Assembly: GCA_946886425.1 (NCBI GenBank)
Contig: CAMPIP010000021.1
Coordinates: forward strand, 1-20,247
Source of the DNA: an uncultured Actinomycetes bacterium
GTDB lineage: Bacteria > Actinomycetota > Thermoleophilia > Solirubrobacterales > 70-9
DNA: 20,247 nt
Direction of reading: 5' to 3'
Each line of letters opens with the position of its first letter. The first letter of the stretch is position 1. The notes below the pieces were generated by a model. That model saw only the letters and a program-made list of their open reading frames with translations. It ran no database searches and was not told where the DNA came from. The position numbers and the translations under genes are program-made. This document shows, piece after piece, positions 8,301 to 14,418 of this stretch.

Positions 8301-11138
8301 GGCGTTGACAAAGGCCCCGGCGACACCCGCGTTGTTGCTGCATTCGAGGTGGGTCTCGACGAGGTTCCCGGAGCTGTCGAACTCGTGGATCAGGGTCTCC
8401 GGCGTGTATTCGACGTCGATGCAGGCCGGAGTGTCATCCCGTTTTTCCATCTGGGCGACGAAGACGTGGTTGTCCGGCCCGATCGCGACGTCGGCGGGGC
8501 GGTAGTTGCTTTCGGTGCCTTTGAGGACATCGGGCGCGAAGGGCCCCTGAGGCGTGATCGTGCCGCCGGCCTGGGTGAAGTACTGGAGCCCGTAGCCGAG
8601 GAAGCTGCCGTCGGTCACGTAGATCTTGCCGCCGGCGTCGACGGCGATCTTGGTGGGGGCGACGAACTGTCCCGGCTCTTTGCCGGACACCCCCGTCTGG
8701 CAGACGTCGTAGGACGCCGCCGCGCAGGTTTCGAAACCGGTCGCGCCGGTCGTGACGTTGGCGACGCTGGAGAGCTCCGCAACCGCGACCGAGGGAGTCG
8801 AGGGCGTCGGCGCTGCCTGCGGGGTGGTGTGCCTGTTGCCGCTCGCCTTGGTGCTGGCGCCGCTGGCGTTGGTCGCCTTCACGACGCACTGGAAGACACC
8901 CGCCACAAGCTGTTCCCCGGCGCTGATCGTGATTTTGTCGGTGGTCGAAGCGGAGCTCGTCGGGGGTGCGATCTGCTGCCCGCTGCGCAGCCATTCGTAG
9001 GTGTATTCGGTCGGCGAGCCGCCCCAGGAGCCGGCGTTGCAGGTCAGTTCCCTGGCGACGAGTCCTTCGAGGTTGCCGGTGGCGACCGGAACCGCGATCG
9101 ACGCCGGCGGGGACGGGACCGACGGGGTCGGCACCGGCGCCACCATCGAGGGAGTCGAGACCTGGGTGGTGATCGTGTTGCCGAACCTGAGGAACGCCTG
9201 ACACTGGATGCCTTTGCCTTCGTCGGCGCCGACGAAGGTGTAGGTCGCGTTGGTGGCGCCGGCGATCGGAGCCCCGTTGCGCAGCCACTGGAAGGTGGTC
9301 CCGTCGGGGGCGGAGGGGGCGGCGCCGCAGGTTGCCTGGCCGCCGACCGCGAGGCCCAGGGTGCTCGTGTCGAGGCCGATCTGGCCCACCGCTTTCCCGG
9401 CCAAGGTGCCGCCGAAGGTGACCACGTATGGGCTGGAGCCGCTGGCGTCGCCAGGGCCGCCGCTGACCGTCACCGAGCCGCCGCGCCCGCCGATCGTCGA
9501 GAGGGCGTTGAGGGCGGTGCGGACTTCCGAGGCGCTGGCGTCGTAGGGCAGCGCCGTCGTCGTCTGGCCTTCGAAGTTGAGCTTGAAGGTGCCGTCGGCG
9601 GCCGCGATCGTGACGCTCTGAACCGCCGTCGCCTGGCCGCTGGTCTTGCCGGGGCCGAAGCCGACGACGCCGAAGCCGAAGGCACGCACGAAGCTGCCGG
9701 CGGGGGTGTACTCGGAAACGCGGAAGCCGTCGCTCTCGGTGACCAGGACATTCCCGGCGTTGGGCGCGCCGGCGGGGGCGAAGGTGACGGCGGCCGGCCC
9801 TTTGAAGGCGCCGGCCACGCCACCGGCGACGCCGGCCTTGCAATCGGCCGCTTCGGTGCAGATCTCGGCCCCGGTGGCGCCAACCTGGGTGGCGACCACC
9901 TGGGCGCTGGCGCTGCCGCCGCTCAGGGGCGCGGAGCCGTTGGCGGCGACGACAAGCGGCTGCGGCGAGTCGCCCAGGGCGCCGCCGAAGGTGAGCTCGT
10001 AGGGCGCCGTGCCGGCTTCGTCGCCGGGCCCGCCGCTGACGACGATGCCCCCTGGCCCGACCGAGGACAGATCCTGGAGGGCCGCCTGCACTTCGGCGGC
10101 GCTTGCGTCGAAGTCGAGGTCAGCGGTCGTCTGGCCCTGGAAGTTGAGCTTGAACTGGCCACCGCTTGCTTTGACGGTCAGGCTCTGCTTCGCGGGCCGA
10201 GCCGGAGCGTCACCGGCCTTGCCGGCGGCGACGACATCGAGGCCGAAGGAGCGAATGAAGATGCCGGTGGCGGTGAAGACGTCGACCCGCTGGAAGTTTT
10301 TGTTGGCGATGTAGAGGTTGCCGGTCGACTGCTGGACGGCGATGCCATAGGCACCGCTGAAGCCACCACCGAGGGAGGAGGCGATTCCAGCCTTGCAGCC
10401 CGCGGACACTTTGCAGTTCTCGAAGCCGGTCGTGTCGGCGCCGGCGTTGATCGTCCGCACGGTCGCACTGGCGGCGCCGCCGGAAAGCGGAGTCGTGCCG
10501 GCGCTGGTGACGATCGGCGGCTGCGCCGCGCCCGCCAGGGACCCTTCGAAGAAGACGCCGTAGGGGATGGCGCCGCCGGGACCGCCGGGACCGCCGGTGA
10601 CCGAGACGTTGCCGGCGCCGATGCTGGGCAGGCTGCGCAGGGCGGACTGAACCTGCGCGGCGGTGGCGTTGTACGCGAGGTCGGCGGTCGTGTCGCCGCC
10701 GAAGCCGAGCTTGAACTGGCCACCGCTTGCATCGACGGTGAGCGACTGGATCGCGTCGCCGTTGCCGTCCTCTGAAGCGACGACGTCGAAGCCCCACGCT
10801 TCCTTCCACTCACCGGTGGAGGTGAAGCGCTGGATCCGGTTGGAGCCGGAATCGACGACGTAGAAATCCCCCGCCCCGACGCCCCCGTTGCCAGTCGCAT
10901 TGACGGCGTTCCCGGTCACGGTGGTGGAGAAGCCGCCACCTTTCGTCCTCTGCCCAAAGTCCACCCTCGAGTCTTCGACCGAGTCGACGACGACCTTGGA
11001 CGCGAAGGCGCCCGGCGCGATCGCCAGAGCGCAGGCGAGGGCCGCGACCAGAGCAAGGACGAAACGGTGGGAACGAGCCGATGCACCGCTCCTCCGGGCG
11101 TTGCGCTGCGCGGACAGAACCCTCGCGAGGCGTCTCAC
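5322..11138 (-). CDS. Giant secreted NHL / beta-propeller surface protein
   Basis: A 1938-aa protein. The GTG start at 11138 is supported by AAGGAG 9 nt upstream. An Arg-rich N-region precedes a hydrophobic signal segment (26-46, ending GAFA). Residues 85-490 hold NHL-type blades (DFYVVDSGSNRIQRF, GNLYIANKNFQRVDVF, GNVLVTESDGFRVSEY). Near-repeat modules of about 80-100 residues at 131-230, 318-417 and 507-588 interrupt the blades. Two Ig-like segments follow (about 590-660 and 680-770), then more NHL sequence (820-960) and fibronectin-III-like stretches (990-1110, 1130-1225). A TolB/WD40-like propeller occupies about 1230-1818, marked by repeated DG-x-VYF strands and NDVYVY/NDVYAA strands. 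The tail (1869-1938) is three 18-residue Cys/Lys repeats plus a basic end. The protein probably acts outside the cell in binding or as a scaffold; no catalytic motif is visible. It is the first gene of the operon. Confidence 0.88.
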   Translation of the reverse strand: MRRLARVLSAQRNARRSGASARSHRFVLALVAALACALAIAPGAFASKVVVDSVEDSRVDFGQRTKGGGFSTTVTGNAVNATGNGGVGAGDFYVVDSGSNRIQRFTSTGEWKEAWGFDVVASEDGNGDAIQSLTVDASGGQFKLGFGGDTTADLAYNATAAQVQSALRSLPSIGAGNVSVTGGPGGPGGAIPYGVFFEGSLAGAAQPPIVTSAGTTPLSGGAASATVRTINAGADTTGFENCKVSAGCKAGIASSLGGGFSGAYGIAVQQSTGNLYIANKNFQRVDVFTATGIFIRSFGLDVVAAGKAGDAPARPAKQSLTVKASGGQFKLNFQGQTTADLDFDASAAEVQAALQDLSSVGPGGIVVSGGPGDEAGTAPYELTFGGALGDSPQPLVVAANGSAPLSGGSASAQVVATQVGATGAEICTEAADCKAGVAGGVAGAFKGPAAVTFAPAGAPNAGNVLVTESDGFRVSEYTPAGSFVRAFGFGVVGFGPGKTSGQATAVQSVTIAAADGTFKLNFEGQTTTALPYDASASEVRTALNALSTIGGRGGSVTVSGGPGDASGSSPYVVTFGGTLAGKAVGQIGLDTSTLGLAVGGQATCGAAPSAPDGTTFQWLRNGAPIAGATNATYTFVGADEGKGIQCQAFLRFGNTITTQVSTPSMVAPVPTPSVPSPPASIAVPVATGNLEGLVARELTCNAGSWGGSPTEYTYEWLRSGQQIAPPTSSASTTDKITISAGEQLVAGVFQCVVKATNASGASTKASGNRHTTPQAAPTPSTPSVAVAELSSVANVTTGATGFETCAAASYDVCQTGVSGKEPGQFVAPTKIAVDAGGKIYVTDGSFLGYGLQYFTQAGGTITPQGPFAPDVLKGTESNYRPADVAIGPDNHVFVAQMEKRDDTPACIDVEYTPETLIHEFDSSGNLVETHLECSNNAGVAGAFVNAPQPQALAVNPLTGRTFLFLQTNQVPWVLLIDEVDGPHATIAPASDVRGTSATLRAEIEPLKGPWNTYYHFELREAGELEWQRQPAAITFDPVLGNGTGSGSPKACPDGNAPRCEVSFVATGLRPEVEYEVRLMAYTWKGLNVSTSWMGMTFGGHVRVTGPNFTTVPSSPSAVTGGANWSSPAATHPSLDLEGKLNAANRNSTFVFEYLTEEQFQASGWANASVAPKAPARPVEAGQSFIDVEVRQSVANLDPTKTYRYRLVATNANGVDYGEARVVTPPRDDARFVELISNADGEGMGAARGFGVPFLGVSQDGNRVYFSSQSIGSPDSLAGLNPPFGSDRGNGGWKVFQVGNDPDRSLGGFLPGDYMVAPDLSGVLWMGSDKENWLAKSPFLSFSSAHGTNELMTQLKVRDVSTAGASPWRMVGGSADFDTFAFMPPQGSTLIPGEITATATTSNYFQVTDARSGAPELSMVNQDNNGQQMGGKCGPLPGGAGQNAGGEVTARSSISVDGRIIYFTAVPAPAATGVCNATERNGTRLFKRVDAEETVAVSEPTCTPAPLCGGPAAPDVYRGASLDGDVVVFKTNRRIVPSDQDSTNDVYVYDETPPAGQPKLVQISAGQAVSPEHPTPGSGATTQGVVTISTDGSRVYFVATGRLTPEATAGANNLYVYQRDAAHPTGSLKYLAKFGSGASSMWSLSSNPALAVPVYGEGGADSWGDGRFLVAETNEPLLAEDTDTETDVYRFDSEATSDAIVCASCAGSGAFPVNALGQSGTGAVEAFWNKPRLASDDGEVVVFWTEEGLIPADTNGALDVYAWNHGELERITRKAIPDAKPSPSAGTVADGSTVFFYTAASEVPSDQNSANDVYAARVGGGFPTAEATFDTCLSGAECKAPPAPVAPAANPGSASLIGPGNPPEQRARSCKKGKVRKGGKCVKKPVKCKKGKVRKHRKCVKKPVKCKKGKVRTGGKCVNKKAAKKAKRAAAKRHGRSGK
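5373..5534 (-). repeat. Three tandem 54-bp units encoding a Cys/Lys-rich tail
   Basis: Residues 1869-1922 of the 1938-aa protein are three consecutive 18-residue units of the form CKKGKVRK-x-x-KCVKKPVK. Their DNA boundaries are 5534-5481, 5480-5427 and 5426-5373. Each unit has two Cys ten residues apart within a strongly basic context. The units are nearly identical in DNA as well, which indicates recent duplication or gene conversion. A final Ala/Lys/Arg-rich stretch follows. A role in wall or polyanion binding, or as a sorting tail, is inference. Confidence 0.85.
9375..10748 (-). repeat. Three dispersed copies of an 80-100-residue module within the NHL region
   Basis: The copies lie at 10748-10449, 10187-9888 and 9620-9375 (residues 131-230, 318-417, 507-588). 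The shared pattern is A-x-G-x-FKL-x-F-x-G-x-TTA-x-L, then AS/ATA-x-V-x-x-AL-x-x-L-S-x-G-x-G, then V-x-GGPG and PY-x-x-x-F-x-G-x-L. Each copy interrupts an NHL-type blade, between the strand ending GFDVV, GLDVV or GFGVV and the ATGFE/GAEIC-like segment that resumes it. The first and second copies share an identical 24-bp tract (10707-10730 and 10146-10169). Comparable modules occur in large secreted proteins of related bacteria; their function is not known to me. Confidence 0.75.
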
Positions 11139-11254
11139 TATCTATCTCTCCTTGCTCTACCGGCCCTCCTCCCGGCCCTCCGGATTTACTCCTTGGAGGA
11201 CTCGAGTCCCTGGCCCGGTCGTTTGCTCTTCCCTTGCCCGCCAACCCCGCGGAC
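11139..11254 (-). promoter_or_regulatory. 5' leader of the surface-protein operon, with ribosome binding site
   Basis: If transcription starts about 7 nt after the -10 element, the leader is about 115 nt. It contains AAGGAG at 11153-11148, 9 nt before the GTG start; a perfect 12-bp palindrome GGACTCGAGTCC at 11198-11209; and two direct copies of GGAGGGCCGG (11181-11172 and 11169-11160). No small ORF with a convincing start and ribosome binding site was found here. Confidence 0.5.
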
Positions 11255-11260
11255 GCCACC

Positions 11261-11290
11261 AAGATAGACAAACGCCGAAGTTCTTGTCAA
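11261..11290 (-). promoter_or_regulatory. Sigma70-type promoter of the surface-protein/exporter operon
   Basis: On the minus strand a consensus -35 TTGACA (11290-11285) is followed by an 18-bp spacer and TATCTT (11266-11261; 4 of 6 matches to TATAAT, including T1, A2 and T6). An alternative reading is CTATCT with a 17-bp spacer. TGTACC lies exactly 4 bp upstream of the -35, the same arrangement as at the other local TetR promoter. Confidence 0.65.
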
Positions 11291-11356
11291 CCCCGGTACA
11301 CAAGAAATTGTAAATTTGGGTACAGAATCTGTCAGATCTGGTTCTAGATTTGTCAG
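11281..11356. promoter_or_regulatory. Candidate operator array in the divergent region
   Basis: This block is much richer in A/T than its surroundings. Read on the minus strand, TGACA-like hexamers CTGACA, CTGACA, TTTACA and TTGACA begin at 11356, 11335, 11314 and 11290, spaced 21, 21 and 24 bp. TGTACC-N4-TT(G/T)ACA occurs twice (11324-11309 and 11300-11285). Dyads are also present: TTCTTGT-N12-ACAAGAA (11281-11306), ACAGAATCTGT (11322-11332) and CAGATCTG (11333-11340). The dyad TTCTTGT/ACAAGAA straddles the operon -35, a suitable place for a repressor. Binding by either TetR protein is inference. Confidence 0.5.
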
Positions 11357-11404
11357 GCTAAGTACGTGTTGGTCGGCTTGGCTCTGGCTATCGTGGGCGC
11401 CGGG

Positions 11405-12748
11405 ATGGCGCCGATGGACCCTGCAGCGCAACGGAGCGAGCCGCTCTTTCCCCGCCTCACCGGCGGGCCGAGGCGAATGCCGCCACAGCGGGTGGCGCGC
11501 CACCAGAAGGCCCGGCTGGAGGGAGCGATGGTCGAGGCGGTGGCCCGGCACGGCTACGCCGGCACGACCCTGCGCGAGCTGGTCACCCTGGCCGGTGTCT
11601 CGAAGAGCACCTTCTACCAGCACTTCGAGAACAAGCAGGACTGCTTCCTCTCCACCTTCGACGAGATCGTCGCCCAGCTGGGCGCACGAGTCGGCGAGGC
11701 CTACCGCGCGGGTGGGGACTTCCGCGGGCAGCTCACCGCCGGCCTCGCGGCGTTCATGAACCTCGCCGTCGAAGAGCCCGCGGCGGCGGCGCTGACGTCG
11801 ATCGAGTCGCTAACGCTCGGGGCGGCGGGGGTCGCCCATCGGGAACGCGCTTCGGAAGGCTTCGAGGCCCTGATCCAGCAGAGCTTCGACCACTCCCCCG
11901 CCGAACGCGAGGTGCCCGCGGTGACGGTGCGGGCGATCGTCGCCGGGATCCGCGGCGTCACCTACCAGCGGCTGCGCCAAGGCAAGCGCGAGGAGCTGCC
12001 GGGAGTGGTCGACGAGCTGGTCGAGTGGGCGCTGCGCTACCAGGAGCCCGACAGCGAAGCGACCCAACGAGCGATGGCGAGGGCCGCCGTCGCCTTGCCC
12101 GAGCCCTCGACTCCGGGGCCCGACTCCGGCGAGGAGGATTCCCGACCGGGCTGGGACGAGCCGCCGGACAGCCCCCGCAGCCGGATGACCCTGACCCAGC
12201 GCGAACGGATCGTCCGAGCCGCCGCCCTCGTCGTCGTCGAGCGAGGCTACGAAGCGCTCAGCATCCCGGCGATCTCAGCCGCCGCGGGCACCTCGAACCA
12301 GACCTTCTACGAACATTTCGCCAGCAAGCGCGATGCCTTCCTGGCCGCCTTCGAGATCCTCGGCGCCGATGCGATCCGCGCCTCGAGCGCCGCCTTCGAA
12401 CAGGAGGGGGACCACCCGGAGGCGATCGGCGCCGGCCTGCGAGCGCTGTTCGAGCACATCGCCAGCAATTCCCTGTTTGCCCGTCTCGCCTTCTTCGAGC
12501 TGCCCACCGCGGGTCCCGTGGCCCTGGACCGCGCCGACGCGATGCTCGACAGCTTCGGCGCCTTCATCGAACCTCGCGAGGCTCCGAGCCAGATCGGCGG
12601 GCCGCTGCCGAAGTCGGTCATGGAGGCGCTACCCAGCGGCCTTTGGGCGGTGATCCAGCACGAGATCGTCCACGGACGCCGCGAGGCGCTGCCGAAGCTG
12701 GCGCCCGAAGCGTCCCGCATCGTGCTCGCCCCGTTCAACCGGGCCTGA
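11405..12748 (+). CDS. Transcriptional regulator with two fused TetR units
   Basis: A 447-aa protein, about twice the usual TetR length. The first DNA-binding unit (about 36-82) has AVARHGYAGTTLRELVTLAG followed by VSKSTFYQHFENKQDCF. The second (about 265-312) has ERGYEALSIPAISAAAGT followed by SNQTFYEHFASKRDAF. Each is followed by an alpha-helical ligand/dimer region. An acidic Pro-rich linker (about 232-258) separates the halves. Both recognition helices look intact, so neither half appears decayed. The ATG at 11405 is preferred; an upstream in-frame GTG at 11366 would add a hydrophobic stretch unusual for TetR. TATCGT (11389-11394) could be the -10 of a nearly leaderless transcript. The gene is divergent from the surface-protein/exporter operon, which is the most likely target, since TetR proteins often control adjacent exporters. 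Confidence 0.88.
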   Translation: MAPMDPAAQRSEPLFPRLTGGPRRMPPQRVARHQKARLEGAMVEAVARHGYAGTTLRELVTLAGVSKSTFYQHFENKQDCFLSTFDEIVAQLGARVGEAYRAGGDFRGQLTAGLAAFMNLAVEEPAAAALTSIESLTLGAAGVAHRERASEGFEALIQQSFDHSPAEREVPAVTVRAIVAGIRGVTYQRLRQGKREELPGVVDELVEWALRYQEPDSEATQRAMARAAVALPEPSTPGPDSGEEDSRPGWDEPPDSPRSRMTLTQRERIVRAAALVVVERGYEALSIPAISAAAGTSNQTFYEHFASKRDAFLAAFEILGADAIRASSAAFEQEGDHPEAIGAGLRALFEHIASNSLFARLAFFELPTAGPVALDRADAMLDSFGAFIEPREAPSQIGGPLPKSVMEALPSGLWAVIQHEIVHGRREALPKLAPEASRIVLAPFNRA

Positions 12749-12763
12749 TCCCCAGCCCGCCGC

Positions 12764-13402
12764 TCAGGCGCCGGCGACCCGCCGCGCCTCGCCCTGGCCG
12801 ACGTAGGGGATGAGGATGAACTCGACCAGCTGACGCTCCGAGGCGGTGATCGCCTGCGCGTCTTCGACCAGCAGGTGGCCGGAGAGGATCGAGGCGATCC
12901 CACCGACCAGGGCCCGCTCGGTCGCATCGGGCAGCGACGCCGCGCTCGGGTAATGACGGCGGCCGTCCCGCAGCAGGGTGGCGAACTCGTCCAGGGCGCG
13001 GAGCTGCCGCTCCGCGGCGGCCAGGCTGGCGGCGGTCGCTTCGATCGCGAATACCCGCGCCAGCGCGCTGGCTTCCGCCAGCGACGAAAGGACGGCGCCG
13101 ACCGCCGCCCGGACCCGCGACGGCCAGGCGGCAGGCGTGTCGCAGGCGCCGGTCACGTCAAGCCAGAGACGGTCGAGGAAAGCATCCTGGGCGGCGATCA
13201 GGCCTTGCTCCTTGCTCTCGAAGTGGACGTCGAACGATGCTCGCGAGACGCCCGCGTAGCGCAGGACATGGGCCACCTCGAGCTTCGCGTAGCCATGCTC
13301 CGCCGCCGCCTTGCCATACGCGTCGACCAGCATCTCTCGCTGTCCCGCGGCCCCTCCGAAGACGGACTCCAGCCGTTCTTGACTTTCATGCCTTCCCGCC
13401 AC
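12764..13402 (-). CDS. TetR-family transcriptional regulator
   Basis: A 212-aa protein of normal TetR size. The helix-turn-helix is in the N-terminal 70 residues (YGKAAAEHGYAKLEVAHVLR then YAGVSRASFDVHFESKEQG). The rest is helical, typical of the ligand-binding/dimer domain. GTG at 13402 is chosen. A longer in-frame reading from GTG at 13459 would run through a palindrome and promoter-like elements and add residues that do not look like TetR. ATG at 13333 would cut into helix 1. With TAGGCT (13419-13414) as -10, the transcript would begin only a few bases before the GTG, so initiation is probably leaderless. It converges on the tandem TetR gene with 15 bp between stops. The palindrome at its promoter suggests autoregulation. 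Confidence 0.82.
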   Translation of the reverse strand: MAGRHESQERLESVFGGAAGQREMLVDAYGKAAAEHGYAKLEVAHVLRYAGVSRASFDVHFESKEQGLIAAQDAFLDRLWLDVTGACDTPAAWPSRVRAAVGAVLSSLAEASALARVFAIEATAASLAAAERQLRALDEFATLLRDGRRHYPSAASLPDATERALVGGIASILSGHLLVEDAQAITASERQLVEFILIPYVGQGEARRVAGA

Positions 13403-13413
13403 GTCGGCCGCGG

Positions 13414-13453
13414 AGCCTAGGGGGACAGTGACATTTATGTCAAGAGGGGTACA
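13414..13453 (-). promoter_or_regulatory. Promoter and palindromic operator of the single TetR gene
   Basis: On the minus strand: TGTACC (13453-13448), 4 bp, -35 TTGACA (13443-13438), an 18-bp spacer, and -10-like TAGGCT (13419-13414). The perfect palindrome TGACAT-TT-ATGTCA (13429-13442) overlaps the -35 and the start of the spacer, a classic position for an autorepressor. The TGTACC-N4-TTGACA arrangement with identical spacing is also present at the surface-protein operon promoter. Use as an operator is inference. Confidence 0.6.
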
Positions 13454-13486
13454 TAACACGCGTCCCGCCCTCGGGATGTCTTTGAC

Positions 13487-14179
13487 CTACCCGACGCGGC
13501 GCAGGTAGGCCCTCGAGAAATCCCACAACTGCCTGCCGCGATGCCCGAAGCCGGCAACGGTTCGCCCGCTGGCCCGGTGCCGCAGATCCAACTCGTACTC
13601 CCGGAGGCCGAACCCGGCGCGAACGGCGTCTACCGTCATCCCGATCTCCATCCCGAAGCCTGAGGCGAACGGCAGGGTCGCCCGCAAGGCGTCGACCGTC
13701 AGCGCCCGCTGGCCGGAAATCGGAGCCTGCGTCTCGACCCCGCAGAGGCGGCGGATCGCCCAGCGGGCGAAGCCGAGGGCGAGGCCGAAGCCGCCGCCGA
13801 CCCGGTTCGCGAAGGCGGCGACGGCGAGGTCGCACTCACCCCGTTCGACCGCGGCGACCAGCGGCGCCAGCCGGGCCGCCGAGGAGCCGAGGTCGCCGTC
13901 GCAGAGCAGCACCAGCCGCGGAGCTGGCGTGACGCTCAACGCCGCCTCGACCGCGGCGGTGACGTTGCCGCCCTTGCCGTGCGGGCGGCCGCGGCTGACC
14001 ACCTGGGCGCCGGCCATCATCGCCACCTCGGCGGTGCCGTCGCTGGAGGCATCGTCGGCGACCCAGACGCTCGCCGCCGGGAAGGTGCCACGCACCGCCC
14101 TCACCGTCTCCCCCACCCGGTCCGCCTCGTTGCGGGCCGCGATCACGATGCTCAGGTGCTGTTGGGAGTCTGGCGTCAC
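13487..14179 (-). CDS. Family 2 glycosyltransferase
   Basis: A 230-aa soluble GT-A enzyme. Family marks in order: SIVIAARNEADRVGETVRAV (10-29) at the nucleotide-sugar site, VADDASSDGTAEVA (40-53), GKGGNVTAAVEAAL (68-81), the DGD metal motif in LLCDGDLGSS (91-100), and SGQRAL (155-160) followed by GFGMEIGMTVDA (174-185) in the acceptor region. It should transfer a sugar from an NDP- or polyprenyl-linked donor; donor and acceptor cannot be told from sequence. The set-up is closest to DPM1-like or glucosyl-3-phosphoglycerate synthase-like enzymes. No membrane segment is seen. The GTG start at 14179 has no Shine-Dalgarno but CACAAT (14193-14188) lies 8 nt upstream, so it may be leaderless. The single TetR gene lies downstream on the same strand but has its own promoter. 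Confidence 0.85.
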   Translation of the reverse strand: MTPDSQQHLSIVIAARNEADRVGETVRAVRGTFPAASVWVADDASSDGTAEVAMMAGAQVVSRGRPHGKGGNVTAAVEAALSVTPAPRLVLLCDGDLGSSAARLAPLVAAVERGECDLAVAAFANRVGGGFGLALGFARWAIRRLCGVETQAPISGQRALTVDALRATLPFASGFGMEIGMTVDAVRAGFGLREYELDLRHRASGRTVAGFGHRGRQLWDFSRAYLRRVG

Positions 14180-14186
14180 GCGCGGC

Positions 14187-14193
14187 TATTGTG
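14187..14193. promoter_or_regulatory. Overlapping bidirectional -10 elements for two probably leaderless genes
   Basis: Only 21 bp (14180-14200) separate the divergent GTG (14179) and ATG (14201) starts. On the plus strand TATTGT (14187-14192) ends 8 nt before the ATG. On the minus strand CACAAT (14193-14188) ends 8 nt before the GTG. Each matches TATAAT at 4 of 6 positions and fits the -10-to-start distance of leaderless actinobacterial genes. Neither gene has a Shine-Dalgarno, and the surrounding bases are nearly all G/C. Confidence 0.55.
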
Positions 14194-14200
14194 CCCGCCC

Positions 14201-14413
14201 ATGGCAGATATCGAGGCGCACATCACCGGCAACGTCTGGAAAATCGAGGTGAAGGTCGGCGACGAGGTCTCCGACGGCGACACGGTCGCCATCCTCGAGT
14301 CGATGAAGATGGAGATCCCGGTCGAGTCCGAGGACGACGGGGTCGTCAAGGAGATCCGCTGCGAGGAGGGCCAGTCGGTCAGCGAAGGCGACGTCCTCGT
14401 CGTCCTGGAGTAG
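14201..14413 (+). CDS. Stand-alone biotinyl/lipoyl attachment domain protein
   Basis: A complete 70-aa protein that is only one carrier domain. The motif ESMKME (33-38) contains the acceptor Lys36 at the beta-hairpin turn; Met on both sides is typical of biotinylated rather than lipoylated domains. Two half-repeats (GNVWKIEVKVGDEVSDGDTV and DGVVKEIRCEEGQSVSEGDV) give the usual pseudo-symmetry, and the protein ends at VVLE like other carriers. It should be modified by biotin-protein ligase and shuttle carboxyl groups for a carboxylase or decarboxylase. No carboxylase subunit is adjacent. The next gene, 5 bp downstream, encodes a methylmalonyl-CoA-decarboxylase-like crotonase. ATG at 14201 is chosen because the domain begins there and a -10 lies 8 nt upstream. 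Similar free domains occur in actinobacteria without a defined partner. Confidence 0.85.
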   Translation: MADIEAHITGNVWKIEVKVGDEVSDGDTVAILESMKMEIPVESEDDGVVKEIRCEEGQSVSEGDVLVVLE

Positions 14414-14418
14414 GCGCC

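Noticed and set aside
12743..12769. Inverted repeat GCCTGA-N15-TCAGGC at the junction of the two TetR genes as a terminator
   Set aside because: Half of each arm is just the complementary TGA stops; the 6-bp stem has a 15-nt loop and no T-run. Too weak to call.
13403..13459. Upstream GTG at 13459 as the start of the single TetR gene
   Set aside because: These codons overlap a perfect palindrome and a -35/-10 pair, and the residues they encode are not TetR-like. GTG at 13402 is preferred, though without transcript data this is not certain.
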